64,000 bases of DNA from Hyaloscypha bicolor E (lineage: Eukaryota > Ascomycota > Leotiomycetes > Helotiales > Hyaloscyphaceae): the NCBI RefSeq assembly GCF_002865645.1, contig NW_020194643.1, forward strand, positions 682,001-746,000, read 5' to 3'. A program made the position numbers and the translations under genes. How positions within the stretch are numbered: position 1 is the stretch's first letter; the number at the start of each line of letters is the position of its first letter. This document shows, one piece after another, positions 1 to 13,000 of the stretch. The notes beneath the pieces are model-generated. The model saw only the letters and a list, made by a program, of their open reading frames with translations. It did not search any database and was not told the DNA's origin.

Positions 1-3000
1 TTTATAAAACCTAATATTTTAAATTATTATATATAAATTCTATAAAAAATAACTTTTTAAACGAGTTATTTTTTTAAGTATTATAATAGTATTTCAGATA
101 ATATTTCAGGGCCTGGTTTTGCTTTTCTATTTAACTATTTATCTAAAAATAATAAACTATATTTAAATACTATTTATATATTAAATAGAAATAAAAAGTA
201 AACTAGAACTAGCTAATAAATACTATTTCTTAATTAGAAATAATTCTATTAAAAGAGCTAAAAATCGAGAAAATATATTTCTATATAATTTTAGTAAACT
301 CTAGAAAGTTAATAGTTTTATAATATATAATATATTTTATTATTTTAAAATACTAGTTAATAATTATAAAAATTATATTAAAATCGGGACCTTTTATTAG
401 ATTCTTATATAATAATAAACCTATAATAAAATCTATAGAAATCTTATTTTAAAATCTTTTAGGCTATAATAAACTACTAAATAAATTATATAGTAAATGC
501 CTCTTTATCTTAATTCTCTAGTAAATATTATATTATTAATAATAATTATAAATATTTTCTTTTATATTCTTCTAATACTAGAACTTTTTAAGAAGCTTAA
601 AAGTTTTCTTTATTCTATAATATTCGGCTATTAGATTATTATAATAAAGCTTTATAACTTCTTAATATAAAGCAGGATTATTAGATATAATAATTCTTAA
701 ATAGTATTTAAATAGACCCGAATTATTTTTCTAAATTTCTTTTCTCTTAATATTTTTCTTACTAAGCCTCTATTTTATAATATTCTAATATTAAGAATTA
801 TTTCTCTGAATTATCTAAATAATATCTAGATAATATCTAGAAGAAATTTAGATAAAAGAACTAGTACTATAGCTCTTTTAGTAGCTATATATATTTATAT
901 ATAAGGAATTAGATATTTATAATTATCTAATTTAAAAATTCGAGAAACCGAAAAGTTTTTAGTTTTATTAAATAATATAGTTATAGATATTTCTATTATA
1001 TTAGCTATAATAATAGAGCCTTTAAGATATTTTTCTATATTTTATTTCTTAACTAATTCTATAATTAAGAAATCTATAAGATAATCTATTTATTTATTTT
1101 ATAATAAATATTTTTCTTTAGCTATTATAAATATAATAAGTATTAAATAATACTTATTTTAAAAAAGAGAACTTTTTAGATATTTATAAGAATCTCTGAA
1201 TTATAATTATAAAAGCTTTTTTTAGCTTATTTTAAAAGGTTAGAAGCCAAATTATATTAATAGAACCTTTTTTATAATTAAATCTTTTACTAGATCTATT
1301 TACTAGATTTGAAATATTTTTATAATAAATAATATTAAAATTAAATATTATAAAATATATTATTTAATATACTTAATAGTTTTCTAAATACTTTATTTCT
1401 ATAAAGTATTAAAGATTATTATAGTTTATAATAACCTCAATTATAAACCTAAACTTTTTAAAGTAATAATACTAATATTTAAAGGCTTTAATAATTATAA
1501 ATAGCTTTCTATTATAGGTACTATAGTTATATTTGGCTCTAAAGAGTTTCCGGAACTAGAATACTACTAGATATTAGTATTTTTTCGGGCTATTACTAGA
1601 ATTAACTTATTATAAAATAGTACTAGTAATTATAAATTTCAATATATTAGTTTTAATATAAATTTTTTTAGAAGAATTAAAATAGACTAGGATAAGTATT
1701 ATAGTAAAAGCTTTTTTTAAAGTCTTAAAGCTTTTAGCTACTTTATTTATTTATATAAAAGAACCGGATTTCCGGCTCTTTTTTATTTCTTTTAAGAAAT
1801 TTATTAAACCTATAATTACTTAAAAATAATAGTAAATAAATCTGTAATAGAAATTAGTAAATCCAATAAATATTTAGATATTATAGAATAATTCTAGTTC
1901 TAGCTATTTAATAATACTATAAACTTGTTTAGGATTTATATAAATACTTTTTATTTTAATAAAAAAGTTCAAAAATTCGATTTTCTTAATATTAAACTTA
2001 TATTTACTAAGTTTATAAAATAGGTTATTTTTATATAGTCTAGTAAGTATCTAGTAAATGTAATTATAGTATTTATTTTTATTTCAAAAATAAATAAGAA
2101 TATTATTTAAATAAATAATTATAAAATAATTCAGGAATTTTATAAATATAATATTAATATATACTTGAAATATAGCTAGTATATTAGCTAGCCCAAAAGA
2201 TATTATAAGATATTTAAAATAGCTATAATAGGTCCTAAAAGCCGTTTTCTATTTATATCTTTTATAAATTCTTATCTAATAATATATATTCTTAAGATCT
2301 AGTTTTATAAAAATCTTGGCTTTTTAAAACTAGTTAAAGGTTTTATTAATAAAAGAAAGCAAATACTAATTCTTAATTATAACTTAATTAAGTTTATAAT
2401 AATTAATATAAAGATATAGTTCTTTATTCTTTTTAGAAATAAAAAGAATAAGTACTTTTATTAGGCTTTTACTAGGCCTTATCTAATATTTATAAAATAT
2501 ATCTTATAAATATAAATATAATATTTCTAGTTAGATTTCTAATAAATTATATAAAGGCCTATATAAGACCGTACTATTTATATTAATAAAGTATTTAATA
2601 CTACTAAGATTAGGAAGTTCTAAAGCTTTATTAGAGTTAAAAACCTAAAAGAAGTCTTTATATTTATTATTTTAAAAATAAATAGATATTTCTAAGGCTC
2701 TTTTCTAGAAAATATTAATTTATTATATTAAAAACTTCTATTTAGTATTATTAGAACTATATAATAAAATAAAGATCTAATAATTATTATAAATATATAA
2801 AGCCTATTATCTAGAATAGTTATATTTGCCTTTAATTAAAAATAAGACTTAAAATACTAGTTTAGAATACTAGTTAAGCTTTTTACTAAACTCTTTTAGT
2901 ATTAGGATCTTAATATTATTAAACTATATAAATATATATATCTATTATTTCTTAATATAATCTATATATTATATAAGAGTTACTTTATAAAATTCTATAC

Positions 3001-3817
3001 CGAAAATAAGGCTATAAGAGCTAATATTCTTATATTTATAGAACTAGAGCTTAAAAGAATATATTTTACTATAATTATTTATAATAAATATCTTAAGATT
3101 ATAGGCTTAATAGACCTTAAATTAGTTCTTATAAAAGATTATAAATTCTTGGTTATATTTAGTTAAGGTAATAAAGCCTTGACTTTAAATTCAATTATTA
3201 TTAAAGAAGTTATAATCTAATCTAGTATTATTAAATCTATTATATATTTCTAAGATATCTATTTCTAGCTATATTAATCTTACTTAAATAATTATATAAA
3301 GTAATATATCTTTTTTATTATAAGTAAAATTATTAATATTTAAAATTTAGTCTTTTTTTTTTATTTCTTAAAAGAATCTTCTTTAGAATATTTCTCTATA
3401 ATAATAGTATTAATCTGCTTTTATAAATACCTTAATTCTTTTATGGTTTTAGCCTTATTAGGGTTTTACTAAGCCTATTTAGTATATTTGAAATATTTTA
3501 TACTTTCTAAAAAGTATTCTTTCTATTTATAAGTCTAATAAACTATATCTGAAATAGAACTAATACTTTATTAAGGCCTTAAAGAGGCTAAAGTATTACC
3601 TAAAGATTTTTTATATAATTTTCGGAACTTATTTTTCCTTTTTTAATAGTTTTATAAATCAGAATTTACTAAATTAGAGTTCTTAGAAACAGAATTACTT
3701 TTATTAGACTCTCTTATCTTTATTTTTCTTAATTTGAAATAAGTAATATATTTTACTTTCTGAGCTTTTTTAAATTATTCGGAAATAGATATTATTTTAT
3801 TTCCTAAAAGAATAAAT
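1..3817. other. AT-rich RIP-like stretch around a Gypsy remnant
   Basis: The sequence is strongly biased to A/T, dense in TA dinucleotides and full of stops in all frames. Apart from the reverse transcriptase remnant at about 2.1 kb I see no gene, RNA or clear terminal repeat. It is most simply old transposon sequence altered by C-to-T change on both strands. Confidence 0.6.
2075..2345 (-). mobile_element. Ty3/Gypsy reverse transcriptase remnant, RIP-degraded
   Basis: Read on the minus strand, this stretch carries a run of Ty3/Gypsy reverse transcriptase landmarks: KLDLKN followed by a short gap and IRI, then KTAFRT, SFGLAN, and YLNNILIY at 2113-2090. In active elements the last motif has a catalytic Asp pair; here both are Asn, as G-to-A change would produce. 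An in-frame TAA/TAG lies in the same stretch. The family match is by recognition of motif order. Protease, RNase H and integrase should lie on either side on the same strand, but I could not delimit them or find LTRs. The surrounding 1-3.8 kb is very AT-rich with no usable reading frame. Confidence 0.75.
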
Positions 3818-4898
3818 ATAAGTTCTAGTTAATTTTAAGAGTAATTATCCGAATATATAATTTAGTAATTATCTTATTATTTTTTTAATAAAGATCTCGG
3901 AGTTTCTTAAAAACGTCTTATTAATAAATTTAAAATACTTAAAATATATTAGCTAAATAGGCTTTAAATTACTTCTAATAAATCTTATATAATAATAGGC
4001 TTTACTTTATTATAATTTCCTAAATATTATAAAGTTTATTCCTAAAAATATTTATAATAGAGTTAATTCTAAAAGAATATCTATTATAAATCCGAGATTG
4101 GATTTTAAAGATTATTTTCTAGAAAAATATAAATATTTTCTATTTCTTAAAGAACTTTCTATAATATAAGTCAGGTATCCGGATCTTAAAAAGCTTTTTT
4201 TAATCTAAATATATCTTTAGAATATTATATAATAGCTTCTAATAAATAGTATTAAGATTATTCTTAAAGCTTATTATATTAGAAAAGGAAATAAATTCTA
4301 ATTTTATTTTAGGAAGTTCTCTAATAGAAATTACTAAGAAAAATAAAATAGACTTATAAATAGAGTTTTTATAAAATATAATAAACTATATAATATTTCT
4401 AAGAATACTTTTATATTATTTTAATTATAGAATATATTAGTTAATTATATTTACTAATTCTTGCTTTTATTAGAGTATTTTAACTTTAGTATATAAGCTC
4501 TATTTTATAACTTAGGTAATAATAACTTAGGTATTAATCTTAATATCTTAATTATTACTAGCTTTTAGAAACTTCTAAGAAGCCCTATTAAAAGTATTAG
4601 ATAAGCTTTTATTATTATTTATATTAGAATTAATCTAGTTAATTTCTTTTATAAAAATAGCTTTAGTAAAAAATTATATATTTTATAGATTTCAAGATAT
4701 AATTACTTATTAAACTACCTTTTTTAAGAATAGAAAGATTAGTTTATAAGGTATTTATTAGTAAGTAATAAAATAATAGAATGAATTAGTAAGTTATAAA
4801 ACTATAATATTAAATTTGGTATAGAACTAATTTCTATTTCTTTTATAAGGTTTAGAAAAGCCTTTTCTAAATAGAAAACTCTAATAATATATATATAA
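3818..4898 (+). repeat. Left arm of a 1.08-kb inverted repeat
   Basis: The reverse complement of this segment aligns along its length with 8982-10066. Shared landmarks run in the same order: a TATTAGAG/TATTAGGG start, AAACCTTATAAAAGAAATAG, the run around TTTATAAAAGAAATTAACTA, GCCTATTATTATATAAGATT, and AACTAGAACTTA at the far end. Differences are mostly C/T or G/A. The plus-strand translation is broken by many TAG/TAA codons and I do not recognise a protein. It could be an element of its own or the ends of a larger one enclosing the Copia-like remnant. Confidence 0.65.
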
Positions 4899-6585
4899 TT
4901 AGTAATTTATAAGTCTAATATTTATAATATAAATAGTAATTAGTTATAATATTAAAGAGCTACTAATTTCTCTAATTAATACTTATAATATCCGAGGTTT
5001 ATTATATATTCTTAAATTATATATAATTCTATATATATTATATTATATATATATTCTAATTTTTTAATACTTTAAAAAGAAATCTTTTTTAAAAATAAAT
5101 ATAAAAGAATAATATAATATTTTATATTAAAAACAGATTTCTATATTATATTATTAATACTTGCTTTTATTTATATATTTCTAATATAATTATTAAAAAA
5201 ATAATTAATATAGCTTATAATTATTTTTATTTTAATATATAAAAAAATACTTTATAAATTAAATAACTTTTGTATTTATTAATTTATTAATAATATATAA
5301 TATAATTATATAATTATAAAATATTAAAATTAATAAAATAATTATAATATTATAATATTAATATATAATTTCTAAATTTATTAAATCTAATAGAAACTAA
5401 TTACTAGTTAAATTACTTATATAATATAAGATTATATAATTATATTAATATTAGAATTTCTTTAAAAATATAAAAAATAATATTTTTCTTTAATTATATA
5501 TTAATTTTTTAATTTAATTTAATATTAGATTTTTAAATACTTTATATATTTATATATATATATATATATATATTATTTATTTATTTAATATATTTATTTA
5601 TATTATATTTATATTAATTAGATATTTAAAAGTATTTAATAATTTTAATTTTATTATAAAATTAATAGAATTCGATTTTTCTTTAATTTATTTAATTTCT
5701 ATAACTTTTTATTATTTATATATTTAATAAAAATATATTATATTAATTATTAGATATTTCTTTTAAGTAATATTTAATTTAATAAGATATTTATATAATA
5801 ATTTTAAATTTATATAAATAATTAATAATAGAGTTATTTATAATATTTTATTAATTATGAATTTAATAAAAATATTTATATTAAAGTTATAAGTTATATT
5901 ATATAGTTCTAAAACTAAAAAGCTTTTAGTAATTCTTTTATATTTAATAAAAAACTAATAAATAATATTAATATATTTAATTTAAGAAAAGAAATCGCTA
6001 TTATTTATAAATAAAGTATTTATAAAAATAATTAAATATAAGAATTTCTTTATTAGTTTTATAAATCTTTATTTTTTTAAATAATATTATTAATTTATTA
6101 CTAAATATATTTATTAAATACCTTTATATTAATTTTCGAGAATTTAATAATTTAAATAATAATTAATAAATTAATATAATATATATTTCTTTAATATATT
6201 AATCTTTAATAAAGAGATTTTAATAAATAGTATTTTTATTATTTATAATAATAATACTTTCTATAGAAATAATTTAAAGATTTTTATATTAGTATTTTTT
6301 ATATAAAAATAATTCTAATAATATTTATATAAATAATACTTTTATTAAACTTAAGATTATAATTAAAAGTAAAGCATTTATATTTCTTAGATAAAAACTT
6401 AGCCTTTTAAAGCTTTAATTATTTTATTTTTATAAAATTATTAGTTTTAATAAATAAAGTATTACTTATTATAAAAAAGACAAGAATTATAAATTAATTA
6501 TTTTATAAAAAGCTTATTAATATAATAAAAATAATAAGTTTTAAATTAGTAATTTCTAGCTTTTAATATATTATATAATAGTTTT

Positions 6586-6801
6586 TATAATAGATTAAAA
6601 CCCGGTTTTTATAATAGATTAAAACCCGGTTTTTATACTTAATATATAGTACTTATATTAGACTTTATAAGCTTACTTTTATATAATTATATTTCTTTAT
6701 TTCCCAGAAATCAGGGCTTGCTTTTAGCTTCTTTCTTTAATAAATTCTTTTTATATTAAGAACTACTAGTCTTCTTTATATTAAAGGCCTGGCCCGTAAT
6801 A
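6586..6801. repeat. Left LTR of the small element
   Basis: This 216-bp repeat matches 7816-8006 and contains a 24-bp tandem duplication at its outer end. It is less mutated than the right copy: for example CCCGG here stands against TTTGG there, and GGCCCGTAATA against GGCTTGTAATA. Confidence 0.75.
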
Positions 6802-6943
6802 TTAGAATTTATTCTCCTTTAAAAACCCCGGAAATTTTTTGTAAAGGGGTGAGATAGAGGCTTTTAGCCTTTATCTAGCCGTTATTTTTTGGACAAGCAA
6901 ATAGAGAAGGAAAGCCCTCGTATATAGCAAGGCTAATAGATAA

Positions 6944-7214
6944 ACGGAAGCCCTTGCAGACTGCGAGGCCAGCGGACAAGCAGCCTGCAGAAGCTTAATA
7001 ATACCTGTGAACGGAAGCCCTTGCGAACTGAAAGGCCAGCGGATAATACAGCCTGTAGAGGCTTAATAATACCTGTAAACGGAAGCCCTTGCGAACTGCA
7101 AGGCCAGCGGACAATATAGCCTGCGGAGGCTTAATAATACCTGTAAACGGAAGCCTTTGCGAACTATAAGGCCAGTAAATAAGTAGCCTGTAAAGGCTTT
7201 AGAATACCCGGTAG
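6944..7214. repeat. 67-68-bp minisatellite inside the small LTR element
   Basis: Four units begin ACGGAAGCC at 6944, 7011, 7079 and 7147. Each continues through a GGCCAG core and AGCCTG to CTTAATAATACCTG. A partial unit precedes them (about 6909), and shorter decayed versions (GCCTATAAAGGCTTTAGAATA) continue to about 7760. The array is much richer in G+C than its surroundings, so it escaped most of the mutation seen nearby. Confidence 0.8.
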
Positions 7215-7815
7215 TAAAGGTAGTGGGTAATAGCCCCTACTATACAAATAATACCTGTAAATACTAATAATTATACGGGCTAGTAAAAAGTATTTGGGCC
7301 CCGGATATTCTAATATAATAAAGAAATACTACTAATAGAAATAAGCTATTAAGTACTTTTATTATATAATAATAATAGCCTATAAAGGCTTTAGAATACC
7401 GGATGTCTATAAAGATATTTAGAATACTAGAAAGCCTATAAAAGCTTTAGAATACTGGATGCTTATAAAGGTACTTAGAATATTAGAAAGCTTATAAAGG
7501 CCCTTAAATACTTATAAATAAGAATAAAAGCCTTTATAAATAGTAAGGCTAATAAATAAAGCCTATAGAGGCTTAAAATACTTATAAATAAAAATAGAAG
7601 CCTATAAAGGCCTTAAATTTTTATAAATAAAATTAAAAGCTCTTATAAATTATAAGATTAATAAATAAAGCTTATAGAAGTATTTAGAATACTTATAAAT
7701 AAAAATAAAGCCTATAAAGGCTTAAAAAATACTTAAAATAAAGAAAAGAATCTTATATATAATAAAAGACTTAAGAATTTTTTTAAAAGCTATATATATA
7801 AAAAAAGAAAAATAA

Positions 7816-8006
7816 TATAATAAATTAAGATTTGGTTTTTATATTTAATATATAATATTTATATTAGATTTTATAAACCTATTTTTATATAATTATATTT
7901 CTTTATTTTCTAGAAATTAGAACTTACTTTTATTTTCTTTCTTTAATAAATTCTTTTTATATTAAGAATTACTAGTTTTTTTATATAAAAGGCCTGGCTT
8001 GTAATA
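7816..8006. repeat. Right LTR of the small element
   Basis: This 191-bp repeat matches the left LTR after removal of its 24-bp duplication, and is followed by the target duplication GTTTT at 8007-8011. Confidence 0.75.
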
Positions 8007-8981
8007 GTTTTATAATTTTTAAAATAATATAATTTTTTAAATTTAGTTCTTTAATAAGCTTATAAAATAAATTAATATAAAAATTATAATTAAATAAAAT
8101 TATTAATTAAATATAAATTTATAAAATATTATATAAATATAATTTTATAATGTTTATTATTATTATGAGCTTAAATAATTAGTTTTAATTTTTTGATCTT
8201 TTTTTTATATTTTTAATTTTAATTTTATTAATAAACTAGATTTTTTTTTTAATATTTAAAATCTAAAAATAACTTTAAAAATATTTTTTTTTTAAAAAAA
8301 GCTAATAACTTTAATTTAATAAAAGTTCTTATATAAATTATTATTTTATAAAAATACTATAATATTAAAATTCTTATAAAGTTATTTATTATTATATTTT
8401 AATAAAATAGTAGAAATAATAAAAGAAATTATTTTTGTATTATTTTTAGCTTTATTATAAAATTCGAAATTATATTTAAATTTAGGGCTATTAATATTAT
8501 TTTTAATATTTCTTATATAAAAGAGCTTTATAAAAGTTAAATAAAAAATAATATATAATTCTTTTTATTAATAATTATAAGCTTATATAATTTTTTCTAA
8601 TAATTAAATTAATTAATATTTCTTTTATATTATATAAAAATATTTGAATTTAATAAGAATTTATAAATATTAGTTATATTAGAATTATTTTAAATATCTA
8701 GTTTAAAGCTTTTAAATTTTTATTATTACTTTTTTAAGAACTATTAATTATTATAAAATAATAAATAATAAAATATTATATTTAATTATTTAAAATAAAA
8801 TACTATAAATTAAAATAATTAAAATAATAATATTAGATTTTATAAAATTATTAATAGTTTTAAAAGCTATTTAAAATATAATATTTTTATTAATTTTAAT
8901 TATAATAATAAAATAAATATATTAAATTAATTTATAATAATATTTATAAATTAAATAAAATATTTTTTAATATTAATTATT

Positions 8982-10066
8982 ATAATATATATTATTAGGG
9001 TTTTTTATTTAGAAAAGACTTTCTTAAACCTTATAAAAGAAATAGAAATTAGTTTTATATTAAATTTAATATTATAATTTATTAATTTATTAATTTATTA
9101 TTTACTAATAAATATCTTATAAGCTAATTTCTCTATTCTTAAAGAAAATAGTTTAATAAATAATTATATTTCGAAATCTATAAAATTTATAATTTCTTAC
9201 TAAAGCTATTTTTATAAAGGAAATTAACTAAATTAATTCTAATATAAGTAATAATAAAGGCTTATTTAATACTTTTAATAGGGTCTTTTAGGAGCTTTTA
9301 TAAATAAATAATAATAATTAAAATAATTTTAGTAATAATTAAAATACTAAAATTATTATTTAAATTATTATTATTTAAGCTATAAAATAAAACTTATATA
9401 TTAAAGTTAAAATACTTTAATAAAAGTAATAATTAGTAAATATAATTAATTAATATATCTTATAATTAGAATAATATAAGAATATTTTTAAAAATATTTC
9501 ATAATTTATTATATTTTATAGAAACTTTATTTATAAGTTTATTTTCTTTTCTTTAATAATTTCTATTAATAAACTTTTTAGAATAGAATTAGAATTTTTC
9601 TTTCTAATATAATAAGCTTTAAAAGTAATTTTAATATTATTTATTAAAAGCTATTATATAATATTCTAAAAATATATTTAAACTAAAAAAAGCCTTTTAA
9701 AATCCGGATATTTAATTTATATTATAAAAAGTTTTTTTAGAAATAGAAAATATTTATATTTTTCTAAAAGATAGTTTTTAGAATCTAATCTTAAATTTAT
9801 AATAAATACTTTTCTAGAATTAATTTTATTATAAATATCTTTAGAAACGAATTTTGTAATATTTAAAAGTTTATAATAAAATAGAGCCTATTATTATATA
9901 AGATTTATTAGAAGTAATTTAAGACTTATTTAGTTAATATATTTTAAATATTTTAAATTTATTAGTAAAATATTTTAAGAAACTTCGAGATTTTTATTAG
10001 AAAAATAATAAGATAATTACTAAATTATATATTTAAATAATTAGTTTTAAAGTTAACTAGAACTTA
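8982..10066 (-). repeat. Right arm of a 1.08-kb inverted repeat
   Basis: This is the inverted partner of 3818-4898, with nearly equal length (1,085 against 1,081 bp) and the same order of landmarks. It ends within a few bases of the start of the second Copia-like copy at about 10,070, while its other end follows the first Copia-like copy. The two arms thus bracket the first copy. Confidence 0.65.
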
Positions 10067-10069
10067 TTA

Positions 10070-13000
10070 TTAGTTTACTAGTAATATATAGTATTATTAT
10101 ATAAGTATAGAAATACTAGTTATATTAGTTAATAAAGTTATTATTTAGAAATAGGAATTATAATATTATAGTATTAATATATAATTCCTAAATTTATTAA
10201 GCCTAAAAGAATCTAGTTTACTAGTCGAATTACTAATAGAATATAAGATTATATAATTATATCTCGTATTTTATATCTTATTACCTATATTTTATATCCT
10301 ATAATTATATATATAACTCTTAAAGAAATAGCTATACTAATATTAGAAACTTTCTAAAAATATAAAAAATAATATTTCTTTCTAATTATATATAAATTCC
10401 CTAATCCGGTCTAGTATTAGATTTTCTCAAATATTCTATATATCTATATTATTTCTGAGGTTTTAGTTATATACTAAAGATTATAGTCTTTTATATATAA
10501 CTTTCTCTCTTATAATATTCTTTTATTCTATATATTTGTTTTCTATCCTATTTATATTTAACTTATTTCTTTATATCTAATTATATAATATTTATATTAA
10601 TTAAATATTTAACGGTATTTATTAGCTTCGATTTTATTATAGAATTAGTAGAATTTAATTCTTTCTTAATTTATTTAACTTTTATAATTTCTTATTATTT
10701 ATATATCTAGTAAAGATATATTATATTAATTATTAAATACTTTTCTCGAATAGTTCCTAATTTAATAAGGTATTTATATAATAACTTTAAATTTATATAA
10801 ATTACTAGTAGTAGTTCTATTTCTAGTATTCTATTAATTATAGATTTAATTAAAGTACTTATATTAAAGCTATAAGCTATATTATAAAGTTCTAAAGCTA
10901 GAATACTTCTAATAACTCTCTTGTATTTAGTAAAGAACTAGTAAATAATATTAGTATATCTAGTTCTATTTACTAGAATTAAAATATATCTAATTTAGGA
11001 AAAGAGATCTCTATTATTTATAAATAAAATATTTATAAAAGTAATTAAATATAAGAATTTCTTTACTAGCTTTATAAATCTTAGTTCTCTAATAATATTT
11101 TCAATTTATTATAAAATATACTTATTAAATACTTTTATATTAGTTTCCGAGAATTTAATAACTTAAGTAATAATTAATAGGTTATATAAAGCTTCTAGTT
11201 AATAAACTAATATAATATATACTTCTTTAGTATATTAAGTAATATATTAGTTCTTAATAGAAAGATCTTAATAAATAGTATTTCTATTACTTATAGTAAT
11301 AGTATTTTTTATAGAAATAGTTTATAGGTTTTTATACTAGTATTTCTATATAAGAATAATTCTAATAGTATTTATATAAATAATGTTTCTATTAAACTTG
11401 AGATTATAATTAGAAATAAGGCATTTATATTTTTTAGTTAAGAACTTAGCTTTATAAAGTTTTCGTTACTTTATTTTTATAAAATTATTAGTTCTAATAA
11501 ATAAGATATTATTAGTTTAAAAACTAATAATTCCAAAGAATTACTTATTATAAAAGAAGTAAGAATTATAAATTAACTATTTTATAAAAAGCTTATTAAT
11601 ATAATAGAAATAGTAAGTTTTAAACTAATAGTTCCTAGCTTCTAGTATATTATATAATAGTTTTATAACTTTTAGAACCGAATTATTATTTAGATTTAGT
11701 TTTCTAATAAGCTTATAAGATAGGTTAATATAAAAATTATAGTTAAATAAGATTATTAATTAGATATAAGCTTATAAGATATTATATAAATATAGTTCTA
11801 TAATATTTATTATTATAATAATACTAAGAATAATTCTTTAGCTAATATATTAAATAATAAGTAATTATATTAATATTATATATTTCTTACTATTATTATA
11901 AGCCTAGATAACTAGTCTCAATTTCTTAAACTTTCTTTCTATATTCTTATTCTTAATCTTATTAATAAACCGAGAGTTAAAAATATATATTTCTTTTAGT
12001 ATCTGAAATCTAGAAATAATCTCAAATATATTCTTTTTTAATAAACTAGTAATTTCAATTTAGTAAAAGTTCTTATATAGGTTATTATCTTATAGAAATA
12101 CTATAAAATCCGGATTCTTATAAAAGTATCTTTTATTATATTTTAGTAAAATAGCAGGAATAATAAAAGAAATTATACTTATATTATTTTTAGTTTTATT
12201 ATAAAGTTTAGAAATAATTTTAGGTTTGAGGCTATTAGTAATAACCTTAATATTTCCTATATAGAATAGCTTTATAAAAGTTAAATAAAAGGTAATATTA
12301 CTATATAATAAAGCTAGTATATAGTTCTTTCTATTAATAGCTATTAGCTTATATAGCTTATTCTAATTACTAGATTAATTAGTATTTTCTTTATATTATA
12401 TAAGAATATTCGAATTTAAAAGAAGTTTATAAATATTAGTAATACTAGAACTATTTCGGGTATTTAGGGTATTTATAATCTAGTATCTAGCTTAAAGCTT
12501 CTGAATTTCTATTATTACTTTTTTAAATACTACTAATTATTATAATATAATTAGTAATAAGGTATTATATTTAGTTATTTAAAATAAAGTATTATAAATT
12601 AAAAGAATTAGAATAATATTATTAGGTCTAGTAAAATTATTAATAGCCTTAAAAGCTATTTAGAATATAATATTCTTATTAATTCTATTAATTTCGGCTA
12701 TAATAATAAAATAAATATATTAAATTAGGCTATAGTAATATTTTATAATTCTAATAAAATTATAAGCTTTTATAGAAATGATTTTAATCTTAGTTCCTAT
12801 AGTATTTATAAGCTAAGTAAACTTCTTATTAGTAAACTACTTTCTAGTATTTACTATAATCTAATTAAGAGAACCTAAATAGGTATTAATTTAATATTAC
12901 TTTAGAATATCTCAAGTATATAATATGCTAATATTTTAAAACTATTAGCTAGTTTAATATTAAATGCCTTTATTAATAATATAAAGTATAGGCTTATTAT

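Larger units (their letters stand above)
6586..8006. mobile_element. Small non-coding LTR element (TRIM-like) with target duplication
   Basis: Direct repeats of 216 bp (6586-6801) and 191 bp (7816-8006) bound a 1.0-kb interior without coding capacity. Both repeats begin TATAATA and end with GTAATA, as a TG...CA LTR would after RIP. The left repeat is longer because its first 24 bp are tandemly duplicated (6586 and 6610). A purine-rich run (AAAAAAAGAAAAA) stands just before the right repeat, in the position of a polypurine tract. The outer flanks are GTTTT on both sides (6581-6585 and 8007-8011). The homologous Copia-like copy 2 has the uninterrupted site with a single GTTTT near 11,661. I see no gag or pol, so any mobility depended on another element. 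Confidence 0.8.
5270..8955 (-). mobile_element. Ty1/Copia-like remnant, copy 1, split by a nested element
   Basis: This segment is collinear with 10,070-12,750, with differences mainly of the C-to-T and G-to-A kind; copy 1 is the more mutated. Matching blocks include ATTATAATATTATAATATTA near 5,320 (copy 2 near 10,160), the run around AAGAATTTCTTTATTAG near 6,050 (copy 2 near 11,040), and AATATATTAAATTAA near 8,920 (copy 2 near 12,715). Family assignment comes from copy 2. The small LTR element at 6586-8006 sits inside it. The part equivalent to the gag end of copy 2 is missing; the inverted arm begins there instead. Confidence 0.6.

Noticed and set aside
6944..7760. CRISPR-like array
   Set aside because: Units of 67-68 bp are contiguous without unique spacers; it is a minisatellite in a fungal transposon.
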